NCBI RefSeq assembly: GCF_001746415.1
Contig: NZ_MEHJ01000001.1
Span: 868,001 to 932,000, forward strand
Reading direction: 5' to 3'
From: Streptomyces agglomeratus
GTDB lineage: Bacteria; Actinomycetota; Actinomycetes; Streptomycetales; Streptomycetaceae
DNA: 64,000 nucleotides
Shown piece by piece: positions 16,305 to 24,572 of the stretch; positions within the stretch are counted from its first letter, which is position 1, and the number at the start of each line of letters is the position of its first letter. The notes under the pieces are model-generated. The model did no database searches. It saw only the letters and a list, made by a program, of their open reading frames with translations, and was not told the origin of the DNA. The position numbers and the translations under genes were made by a program.

Positions 16305-17195
16305 TTGAAGACCGACAACAAAGCCGTACTGCGCGTCGCGCGAGTCGCTGTCACCGCCGGAGCCGTCCTGGCGGCCGGGCCGTTCGCGGCCCCGGCACAG
16401 GCCGACACGCTCAGGCCCCCCGCGATCGCCGCCAAAGGCGGCTTCGTGATGAACAACGGCACGGGGAAGACGCTATTCGCCAAGTCCGCGGACCGGCGCC
16501 TGCCCACCGGCTCCACCGCCAAGATCATGACCGCCCGGGTGGTGCTGGCACAGCGGAACCTCAACCTGGATTCCAAGGTGACGGTCCAGAAGGCGTACAG
16601 CGACTACATCGTCTCCAGGACCGCGTCGTCGGCCCGCCTCATCGTCGGTGACAAGGTCACCGTCCGCCAGCTGCTGTACGCACTCATGCTGCCCTCCGGC
16701 TGCGACGCGGCGTACGCGCTGGCCGACAAATTCGGCAGCGGGTCCACGCCGGCCCAGCGCGTGAAGTCGTTCATCGGCAAGATGAACGCGACCGCCCGGA
16801 GCCTCGGTTTGAAGAACACGCACTTCGATTCGTTCGACGGCATCGGGAACACGGCGAACTACTCGACACCGCGCGACCTGACGAAGCTCGCGAGCAACGC
16901 GATGAAGTACCCGCTGTTCCGCACCGTCGTGAAGACGAAGTCGACCAAACAGAAGGTCACGATGAGGAACAACGGCTACCGCTACATGTCCTGGACCAAC
17001 ACCAACAACCTGCTCGGCAGTTACCCGGGCGCGATCGGCGTCAAGACCGGCTCGGGCCCCGAGGCCAAGTACTGCCTCGTCTACGCGGCCACCCGGGGCG
17101 GCAGGACGGTCATCGGCACCGTCCTCGCCTCTTCCTCGCAGGCCAACCGCACGACGGACGCGACGAAGCTCATGAACTACGGCTTCAAGAAGTAG
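16305..17195 (+). CDS. K15-like DD-transpeptidase/carboxypeptidase (S11 PBP)
   Basis: The start is TTG behind GGAG. A Sec signal (KTDNKAVLRVARVAVTAGAVLAAG, cleavage near AQA-D) precedes an S11 serine peptidase. Active-site motifs are STAK (70-73), SGC (131-133) and KTG (247-249). Most relatives have S-x-N at the second motif. The Streptomyces K15 DD-transpeptidase has SGC with the same 61-residue gap from the nucleophile and nearly the same distance to KTG, so this is its homologue. It should cleave D-Ala-D-Ala peptides and favour transfer to amines over hydrolysis, outside the membrane. There is no C-terminal anchor, so it may be secreted or loosely bound. Confidence 0.92.
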   Translation: MKTDNKAVLRVARVAVTAGAVLAAGPFAAPAQADTLRPPAIAAKGGFVMNNGTGKTLFAKSADRRLPTGSTAKIMTARVVLAQRNLNLDSKVTVQKAYSDYIVSRTASSARLIVGDKVTVRQLLYALMLPSGCDAAYALADKFGSGSTPAQRVKSFIGKMNATARSLGLKNTHFDSFDGIGNTANYSTPRDLTKLASNAMKYPLFRTVVKTKSTKQKVTMRNNGYRYMSWTNTNNLLGSYPGAIGVKTGSGPEAKYCLVYAATRGGRTVIGTVLASSSQANRTTDATKLMNYGFKK

Positions 17196-17467
17196 CCGGC
17201 CGGTCCGGCACGGGGCGGGTGCGGTCCCGGCCTGTCCCGTCCGCCCGGCCCCGGGCCCTCCGTCATCGCCGGCTCCTCGCGGGGATCAAGGAGTCCTCCG
17301 AGCACTCCGACGACCACTACGTGGACGGCCCGCTGTATGGACGGCCCAGTGGACGCGCGGCGCGGAAGCGGCGAACCGACCCGCCGGGCGGCCGTGGAGA
17401 GGCCCTGTTCCCCGGAGGCTGCGTACCCTGGGAGCAGGACGTTCCGCACCGCGCGGGGAGGCTCGCC

Positions 17468-17824
17468 ATGGCCCGTGGTCACCGCTTTCACCTTGATCAG
17501 GACGGGCACTCGGTCACCGTCCAGACCGGGCAGCCCTCCGGCGGCGTCGAGCTGCTGGTGGACGGCAAGGTCGTCGGCTACCAGCACGGCCGCGTCAAGG
17601 GCGTCACCACACTGAGCGCGGAGCTGCCCGAGGATCCGCCCCGGCCCTTCCGCATCCTGCTGGAGGACATGGGCGGCGAGCTGTTCTGCGCGATGGAGAG
17701 CTCCGGCCAGCGCTTCCTCATGCCGCAGATCCCGTTGTGGAAGCCGGAGGAGCCGCCGCCGCGAAGCCGCGCCAAGCCGTCCCGCCCACTGAAGCGCCTG
17801 CGCAGGTTGCTGCGGCGGCTGTGA
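17468..17824 (+). CDS. Conserved hypothetical protein (118 aa), basic tail
   Basis: The ATG at 17468 follows GGGAGG. The body is beta-rich (HRFHLDQDGHSVTVQTGQ, VELLVDGKVVGYQHG, FRILLEDMGGELFCAMES), and the last ~20 residues are strongly basic (SRAKPSRPLKRLRRLLRRL). It has no signal or membrane helix. The basic tail could bind nucleic acid or membrane lipid. I recognise no named family. The upstream 272 bases (17196-17467) and downstream 260 bases (17825-18084) show no further gene. Confidence 0.75.
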   Translation: MARGHRFHLDQDGHSVTVQTGQPSGGVELLVDGKVVGYQHGRVKGVTTLSAELPEDPPRPFRILLEDMGGELFCAMESSGQRFLMPQIPLWKPEEPPPRSRAKPSRPLKRLRRLLRRL

Positions 17825-18084
17825 AGTGAGGCCGGCGCGGCGGCTCGGGCGCTGCGCGGGCCGGCCCGTGTCACGCCGCTCCCCGGCCGATGCGCGTGAG
17901 GTGACTGGTCGTCGGATCGGCGCAGTTCATGACCAGTGTTGCGGGCTGATATCGCGGGGAGCCGGTCGGCGAACCACGTTCGCCTGCTGCTCTGGAGGGC
18001 TCGGTCCGGAAGAGCTCGGTCTGCTGATGATCGTTGGGGCGTCATGCCGGCGGTGGCACTGCCCGGCCCGGGGCCCGGAGCCCG

Positions 18085-18972
18085 TCAGGAAGCGTCCGTT
18101 CCGAGCAGCCGGAGAAGGCCGCGGGCAGCCGGGCTCGTGGACTGTTCGTGGGGCAGCGCGGTCACACTGCTGTACGTCAGCCGCTTCGCCCCGGCCAGCG
18201 GCACGGCGCGCAGCCCGTTGGCTTCCGGTTTGCGCGTGAAGTGCTGGGGAACGAGCGCGACTCCCAGCGACTCACGGACCAGCTCCAGCAGGCTGTGGAC
18301 GTCGTTGACCTCCAGGGCGACCTGGCGGCCGATCCCCGCCGCCGCGAACGCCGCGTCGCCCACCCTGCGCGGCCCCCAGTCGGAGTGGAAGTCGATGAAG
18401 GGCTCGTCCCGCAGCTCGTGCCACGCGACCTCCCGCGCCCCGCCCAGCGGGTGCTGAGGATGGCAGAGCAGCAGCATCGGCTCGTCCGTGAGCGGCAGCG
18501 TCCGTACGGTCCTGGGGGTGTCCCCGCAGTCGATGGCGAAGGCCAGGTCGAGCCGCCCGCTGCCGACTTCCTCGATGAGCTGCGCCGAACCCGCCTGACG
18601 CAGCCGGATGTCGACCTGCGGGTGCCGCTGATGGAAGCGCGCCAGCAGCCCCGGGACGTGCACCCCCGCGATGCACTGCTCGGCGCCCACGGTGAGTGTG
18701 CCGCGCAGCAGCCCCTGGACCGCGGCCACGGCGTCCTTGGCGGCGCGGGCGGCGGCGAGTGTGCGCCGCGCCTCGGCCAGCAGCGCGCGCCCCGCCTCGG
18801 TCAGGCCGACCGACCGGGTGGTGCGTGCGAACAGCGCCGTTCCCAGCTCCCGCTCCAGCTCGCGCACGGCCGCCGACAGCCCGGACTGCGACACCATGAG
18901 GCGCTGCGCAGCCCGGGTGAAGTGGCACTCCTCGGCCACCGTGACGAAGTACTCCAGGTGTCTCAGTTCCAT
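18085..18972 (-). CDS. LysR-family transcriptional regulator
   Basis: A 295-residue protein with the LysR winged HTH at the N-terminus (MELRHLEYFVTVAEECHFTR, AAQRLMVSQSGLSAAVRELE) and a type-2 periplasmic-binding-like effector domain (GTLTVGAEQCIAGV, RLDLAFAIDCGDTP, EPFIDFHSDWGPRR, ESLGVALVPQH). It diverges from an aldo/keto reductase gene, the usual arrangement for a LysR activator and its target. The spacer contains GAAGGATAGCTTC and AT-rich sequence near 18974-19012 that could be its binding region. Effector unknown. Confidence 0.92.
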   Translation of the reverse strand: MELRHLEYFVTVAEECHFTRAAQRLMVSQSGLSAAVRELERELGTALFARTTRSVGLTEAGRALLAEARRTLAAARAAKDAVAAVQGLLRGTLTVGAEQCIAGVHVPGLLARFHQRHPQVDIRLRQAGSAQLIEEVGSGRLDLAFAIDCGDTPRTVRTLPLTDEPMLLLCHPQHPLGGAREVAWHELRDEPFIDFHSDWGPRRVGDAAFAAAGIGRQVALEVNDVHSLLELVRESLGVALVPQHFTRKPEANGLRAVPLAGAKRLTYSSVTALPHEQSTSPAARGLLRLLGTDAS

Positions 18973-19065
18973 GATTCAGAAGGATAGCTTCTCAAATCGT
19001 TCGGATTCTTCTGTTGGACGGGATGACGGCGGGCCGACAGTCTGGGTACGCGGCGCGCTCCGCGC

Positions 19066-19123
19066 GGCGCGCCCCCGCCCACCCGCGCTCTCCAGGCGCG
19101 CCCCCGCCCACCCGCGCTCTCCA
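19066..19123. repeat. Perfect 29-bp tandem duplication in the reductase leader
   Basis: Two identical 29-base units (19066-19094 and 19095-19123), each starting GGCGCGCCCCCGCCC, stand head to tail. They end one base before the GAGGAG ribosome site of the aldo/keto reductase gene. The match is exact, so the duplication is recent or under selection. It lengthens the leader and could affect mRNA folding. Confidence 0.9.
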
Positions 19124-19135
19124 GAGGAGACCCAC

Positions 19136-20134
<999 letters not shown>

Positions 20135-20175
20135 ACCGAGAGGGGCGCCGCCCTCACCGCGCGCGCGGACGGGTG

Positions 20176-20208
20176 GCCCGGCGGCCGGCTTCGTAACGCC
20201 CGCCGGGC
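20176..20208. terminator. Possible terminator after the aldo/keto reductase
   Basis: GCCCGGCGG (20176-20184) pairs perfectly with CCGCCGGGC (20200-20208) around a 15-base loop, 42 bases after the reductase stop codon and before the next promoter. No U-tract. Confidence 0.5.
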
Positions 20209-20253
20209 ACGTTCGTTGATCGTCGGGAACGTTCCTGCAACAGAGGTGAACAC

Positions 20254-20511
20254 ATGAAACTCCGACCGGCCGCCGCGGTGGCGGCTCTCAATCTCCTGGT
20301 ACTCGGCGGTGCCGCGTCGTCGGCGCAGGCCGCGGGCCCGGAAAAGCTCGCCCTGGACGCTTCGCAGACCCTCACCAAGAGCTCGCTCGACCTCGCGTTC
20401 TGGATGGACCGGCAGACGACGGCCGTGCTCGGTCCCGGGCCGCTGGTCGACGAGGAGACCTTCAAGAACACCACGCCGGCTTTGGGCCTCGACCGGCGGA
20501 CCGGGGAGTAG
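20254..20511 (+). CDS. Small secreted protein (85 aa)
   Basis: ATG behind GAGGTG. A clear Sec signal peptide (MKLRPAAAVAALNLLVLGGA, cleavage near AQA-A, residue ~26) leaves a mature peptide of about 59 residues (GPEKLALDASQTLTKSSLDL...). It has no cysteine, lipobox or sorting motif. Family unknown to me; function unknown. Confidence 0.75.
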   Translation: MKLRPAAAVAALNLLVLGGAASSAQAAGPEKLALDASQTLTKSSLDLAFWMDRQTTAVLGPGPLVDEETFKNTTPALGLDRRTGE

Positions 20512-20743
20512 GCGAACCACCTGCGAGGCGCCGGCGGGCGCGCGGCCGGCGTTCGGCGCGTGTCAACGGTGTGCCGCCCTCGCGCGGGTCACCTGAGGCG
20601 CCTGGGGCACCCGCCCTGGCTCGTGCCCGGCGTGCTCGCCGAGGCCGCGCCGCCCGCTTCCGCCGTCGGCGACGCGAGGCCCGTGGGCGCCGTACGGACA
20701 GGACTATCCTGGGCACAGGGGTCCTTCGCCGTTGGAGCAGTCG

Positions 20744-21043
20744 ATGCGCGACCACAGTGCCGACCCGGACAGGCGGCGGAGCGCAGGTGCCGCCCCTCCC
20801 TCCCCCGAGGGCCGCCGCCGGGCGTACCGGCTGAGGCATCTGCTGGCGAAGGTGCACATGCCGTTGTTCCTGGCGCTTGCCGTGCTGTTCGGCGTATGGG
20901 CGTGGCGTTCGGAGACCGGTTCGGGGCCCGACTCGTGGGCGCTGGGGGCCGTCGCTCTTGTCTTCGCCGTTCTGGCCCTGCTGGCACTCGTCGACGTCGC
21001 CGTCATCCACAATCACCGCCACCACCGGCATTCGCGCCGTTGA
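20744..21043 (+). CDS. Small two-helix membrane protein (DUF6343-like)
   Basis: ATG with GGAG six bases upstream. The 99-residue product has a basic cytoplasmic head (DPDRRRSAG...GRRRAYRLRHLLAKVH), two transmembrane helices (MPLFLALAVLFGVWAW and WALGAVALVFAVLALLALVDVAV) separated by a short loop, and a His/Arg tail (HNHRHHRHSRR). This layout fits the actinobacterial DUF6343 family as I remember it; no function is known. The His-rich end could bind metal. Confidence 0.72.
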   Translation: MRDHSADPDRRRSAGAAPPSPEGRRRAYRLRHLLAKVHMPLFLALAVLFGVWAWRSETGSGPDSWALGAVALVFAVLALLALVDVAVIHNHRHHRHSRR

Positions 21044-21162
21044 CCCGCTGCCCCGCGGCGCGGACCCGCGCGGACCGCGGAGCCGGCAGCGGAAGGCCCG
21101 TCCCGCCATGGTTTGTTCAAGGCCACGCCAACAGATCACAATCATGAATCTCAGGGCCGAAC

Positions 21163-21933
21163 GTGACCGCTACGTTCCCCCTCGTGACCTTGAATCGACA
21201 TGTATCGACCGTATCGACCGCACCGGTCAGCACGGGGCGCCGCGCCCTGCTGCGGGCCGCTGTCGCCGGAACCGCCGCCGCCGGAGCGGGAATTGCGCTC
21301 AGCGCCTCGTCCGCCGGGTCCGCTGCCGCGGCCGTGGCGACCAAGACTCCCCGCACACCAGGCGAGGCACTGCGGGAGCTGGCCGTCGGCAACCGCCGCT
21401 GGCGGACCTTCAAGCAGCGGCATCCTCACGAGACACCCCCTGTCCGCCAGGCGCTCGTGTCGGGGCAGAACCCGTTCGCCGTCGTCCTGGGCTGCGTCGA
21501 TTCCCGCGTACCGCCGGAACTGGTCTTCGACCAGGGGCTCGGCGACCTCATGACCGTGCGGTCGGCGGGCGAGGTCCTGGACGAGGCCGTACTGGGCAGC
21601 ATCGCGTACGGCGTCCTGGAGCTGGACGTACCTCTGATCATGGTGCTCGGGCACCAGGGGTGCGGCGCCGTGTCCGCCGCCGTGCACGCGGAGGAGACGG
21701 GAGAGGAACTTCCGGCGCACATACGGTACTTGGCGGAGCAGATACGGCCGTCCATAGACCACGGCCGGCACGGCGACGCCCGTATCGACTCCACCATCAC
21801 CCGCAACGTCGGCAGGGTCCGCGCGCGCCTGGCCGGCGAGCCCGACCTGGCGGCAAAGGTCGCCACGGGGAGGCTCGCGATCGTCGGAGCCCGCTACGAA
21901 CTCCACTCCCAACGCGTCCGCGCCCTCACTTGA
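21163..21933 (+). CDS. Exported beta-class carbonic anhydrase
   Basis: A ~256-residue protein with zinc ligands and catalytic residues of beta-carbonic anhydrases: Cys, Asp and Arg in GCVDSRVPPE and His/Cys in LGHQGCGA. It should interconvert CO2 and bicarbonate. Unlike most beta-CAs it begins with a twin-arginine leader (TGRRALLRAAVAGTAAAGAG...SAAAA), so the folded zinc enzyme is probably exported by Tat. The start may be GTG 21163 or a second GTG at 21184. The 3' end overlaps the convergent GNAT gene by eight bases. Confidence 0.9.
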   Translation: MTATFPLVTLNRHVSTVSTAPVSTGRRALLRAAVAGTAAAGAGIALSASSAGSAAAAVATKTPRTPGEALRELAVGNRRWRTFKQRHPHETPPVRQALVSGQNPFAVVLGCVDSRVPPELVFDQGLGDLMTVRSAGEVLDEAVLGSIAYGVLELDVPLIMVLGHQGCGAVSAAVHAEETGEELPAHIRYLAEQIRPSIDHGRHGDARIDSTITRNVGRVRARLAGEPDLAAKVATGRLAIVGARYELHSQRVRALT

Positions 21934-22474
21934 CGGTCCGCTCCCCCGCGCCGGGTTCAGCGGTGGACGCACCGGCCCGGCGCGGGGCCCCCTGGTCCGG
22001 CTCCCACTCACCGACCTTCTGGTCCCCGCTCATCTCGCCCGTCGGCCGGAACCCCAGCCTCAGATAGAAACACTCGGGGCCGTCCTCGCCCGGGTGCCAG
22101 GTGGTGGTGACGCGACTGCCGCCCCGGCGGCGGATTTCAGCGGCGACGGCCTCGACCGCGAAACGGCCGTAGCCACGCCCCTGTTCGCCGTCCGCGATGT
22201 TGAGCCGCCAGAGGCCCGAGCGGATGTCGCTGCCCTTGCCGTCACCGGCGAAGTCGATGTCGAAGAACGCCATGACGAACCCCACGGGCCGGTCGCCGTC
22301 GAGGATGAGCCGGGGCCAGGCCGTGTCGGGGTGTACGTACGCCTCAGCGAGGGACTTCACGACCGGCGCGACCAGGTGTTCCTGGTCGGGGCGAACCCTG
22401 AGGGCGATCGCGGCGTCGAAGTTGTCGGCGGTGATTCTCGCGAGGCGCGGTGCGGATTTCATACGGAGGACCAT
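21926..22474 (-). CDS. GNAT-family N-acetyltransferase (diamine/spermidine type)
   Basis: The product (~182 residues) resembles BltD/PaiA-like acetyltransferases: ITADNFDAAIALRVRPDQEH, WPRLILDGDRPVGFVMAFFD, LWRLNIADGEQGRGYGRFAV (acetyl-CoA-binding QGRGYGR), and ECFYLRLGFRPTGE. Such enzymes acetylate polyamines or similar small amines. The start is uncertain among several Met codons (22528, 22474, 22462); I chose 22474, as the longer form adds a repeat-like low-quality extension. It overlaps the convergent carbonic anhydrase gene by eight bases. Confidence 0.85.
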   Translation of the reverse strand: MVLRMKSAPRLARITADNFDAAIALRVRPDQEHLVAPVVKSLAEAYVHPDTAWPRLILDGDRPVGFVMAFFDIDFAGDGKGSDIRSGLWRLNIADGEQGRGYGRFAVEAVAAEIRRRGGSRVTTTWHPGEDGPECFYLRLGFRPTGEMSGDQKVGEWEPDQGAPRRAGASTAEPGAGERTVK

Positions 22475-22780
22475 AAGTCCGGCCCGTCGGCCGAGTGACA
22501 TGAGCCCGGCCCGTCGATTCATTACCACAAAAGATGGGCGCAGTCGGCTGGTTCAACACAACAACGGCCTGATCCGGCGTCCAGGAGCTGTTTTCGGACA
22601 ACGATCCACAACTCATGAGTCCCGAGACAACCCGTACGGCCCTTCATCAACTCTCACGGGCCGGAGACAGTTCTCGCGATCAGGGCCCCTCGTGCCGCAG
22701 CAGGCCCGGCCCATTTCCGTGTACCGGCTGTTCCTCCACCGTCCCAGCAGGCACTCGGAAGACCCGGAGAACGAGGAACC
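22475..22780. other. Intergenic region without a gene (306 bases)
   Basis: This is the divergent spacer between the GNAT and lysyl-oxidase-family genes. It is locally less GC-rich (around 22520-22620) and must contain both promoters. No conserved small ORF or strong dyad was found. Confidence 0.6.
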
Positions 22781-24481
22781 ATGACCAGATTCCCCCAGGC
22801 CCGCCCCTGGCGTTCGGTGATCGCGGCCGCCGCGGCGATCACCGTGACCGCGGGTGTCGCCGTCGCCGCGCCCGACGACGACACGGCACAGGACGCGCCG
22901 GCGCCGAAGCTCAGCCTGATCGCCGCCTCCAACGAGGTGACGCTCGACTCGTACAAGGAGAGCCCCGGCGTCTACCTGGACCTCGGCACGTACATCACCG
23001 CCGAGAACGGTCCCCTCGAACTCAAGGTGACCCGTAAGTCCTACAAGGACCCGGTCGTGGCGGCGCAGATCATCCGCTTCGGGACGAAGAAGCACACCAA
23101 GACCCTTCCGGCCCGCCTGGTGCGGAACTTCGCGGGGCTGCCCGACTTCGCGCAGGTCACCCTGACCGACGCCGCCGGCAGGAAGGTGCTGGACAAGAAG
23201 GAGGCATTCTGTCCGAACAACGCCTCCGGCCGGATCCGTCCCGACGCCCCGGCCAAGTCGAAGTATCCCGAGAGCTGCCCCGTCAACCCGTTCACGCTCG
23301 GTTCGGTGTGGGGCGTCGAGAACGGCTGGGCGTCCAACACCTACGCGGGCTACTACTCCGATCCGGTCCGCCTGCCGGCCGGCAAGTACACCGCCAAGGT
23401 GTCGGTGACCAAGCGCTACCGCGAGCTGTTCGGCATGGAGAACAAGCCCCGGACGATCAAGGTGACCGTACGCGAGCGCAGTTACGAGGACGAGGGCCCG
23501 GGAGCCGGGGCCGCCATGAAGCACGGGTCGCACGCGGCCGGGCACGCCGGTCACGGCGCGACGCCCCCGCCGGTGCCCGCCGCCCCGACGAGCGGTGCGG
23601 GTCCGTCGTACAACGTGGGCCACGGGCCTCACACCCCCGCTCCGCCGGCCCTCCCCTGGTCGCTGAAGAAGGCCGCCCTGAAGGCGGCGCAAGTGGGTGA
23701 CGGGACCGGGCGGACGGACGGTTCGCGCAAGGCTCCCGCCGTGAAGGCGGCCGCCAAGCGGCCGACCGGCGCGCCGGCGGTGCCGGACGTACCAAAGCCC
23801 GACCTCCGTTCGCTGCCGGCCTACGGCATCGCGATCAGCAAGGGACAGGGCAGCACCCGGGGCAAAGACTATCTGGCGTTCAGCGCCAACGTGTGGAACG
23901 CGGGCCCCGCGCAGCTGGTGGTCGACGGATTCCGCTCCCCCGGCAAGAAGCTGATGGACGCCTACCAGTACTTCTACGACGCCAACGGGAAGCAGGTCGG
24001 CTACACGCCGACCGGCACCATGGAGTGGGACCCGCGCCGGGGCCACGAGCACTGGCACTTCACCGACTTCGCCAGCTACCGGCTGCTCAAGGCCGACCAG
24101 AAGGAGGCGGTCCGCAGCGGCAAGGAGGCCTTCTGCCTGGCCAACACGGACGCCGTCGACTACACGGTGAAGAACGCCAACTGGCACCCGGGCAACACCG
24201 ATCTCTCCACCGCGTGCGGCCAGGAGAACTCGATCTCCGTACGTGAGGTGCTCGACGTCGGCTCCGGCGACACGTACACCCAGGACCTGCCCGGTCAGTC
24301 CTTCGACATCACCAACCTGGCGAACGGCACGTACTACATCCAGGTGCTGGCCAACCCCGAGAAGAGGCTGAAGGAGACCAGCCTGACCAACAACAGCGCT
24401 CTTCGCAAGGTCGTCCTGGGCGGGAGCGCGGGCGCGCGTACCGTGACGGTGCCGGCTCACGACCTGGTCAACGCCAACTGA
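22781..24481 (+). CDS. Secreted lysyl-oxidase-family copper protein
   Basis: A 566-residue preprotein with a signal peptide (RPWRSVIAAAAAITVTAGVAVA-A), an N-terminal beta-sandwich-like region (~40-245) with paired cysteines, a His/Pro/Gly-rich linker (~250-330; MKHGSHAAGHAGHG), and a C-terminal lysyl-oxidase domain (~345-560). That domain contains GHEHWHFTDFASYRL, whose His cluster is the copper site of lysyl oxidases, and EAFCLANTDAVDY. Animal members oxidise peptidyl-lysine to allysine. Bacterial members are little characterised; extracellular amine or peptidyl-lysine oxidation is the expectation. ATG follows GAGGA; a strong hairpin terminator follows. Confidence 0.9.
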   Translation: MTRFPQARPWRSVIAAAAAITVTAGVAVAAPDDDTAQDAPAPKLSLIAASNEVTLDSYKESPGVYLDLGTYITAENGPLELKVTRKSYKDPVVAAQIIRFGTKKHTKTLPARLVRNFAGLPDFAQVTLTDAAGRKVLDKKEAFCPNNASGRIRPDAPAKSKYPESCPVNPFTLGSVWGVENGWASNTYAGYYSDPVRLPAGKYTAKVSVTKRYRELFGMENKPRTIKVTVRERSYEDEGPGAGAAMKHGSHAAGHAGHGATPPPVPAAPTSGAGPSYNVGHGPHTPAPPALPWSLKKAALKAAQVGDGTGRTDGSRKAPAVKAAAKRPTGAPAVPDVPKPDLRSLPAYGIAISKGQGSTRGKDYLAFSANVWNAGPAQLVVDGFRSPGKKLMDAYQYFYDANGKQVGYTPTGTMEWDPRRGHEHWHFTDFASYRLLKADQKEAVRSGKEAFCLANTDAVDYTVKNANWHPGNTDLSTACGQENSISVREVLDVGSGDTYTQDLPGQSFDITNLANGTYYIQVLANPEKRLKETSLTNNSALRKVVLGGSAGARTVTVPAHDLVNAN

Positions 24482-24507
24482 CCTACTCCGGTCGAAACGA
24501 TGTGCCG

Positions 24508-24540
24508 CGAAGCCCCCGGGACCTGGTCCCGGGGGCTTCG
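24508..24540. terminator. Strong hairpin terminator
   Basis: A perfect 15-bp stem (CGAAGCCCCCGGGAC with its complement) closes a 3-base loop between the convergent lysyl-oxidase and SpoIIE-phosphatase genes. It can serve both directions. Confidence 0.88.
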
Positions 24541-24572
24541 TGCACGACACCGGCCGGCGTCGCGGGCGCGGG

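Noticed and set aside
22613..24550. 645-codon open frame on the minus strand opposite the lysyl-oxidase gene
   Set aside because: It is an antisense shadow caused by GC-rich codon bias: low-complexity Val/Gly/Arg/His sequence, no domain, and the sense strand carries a complete signal-peptide protein.
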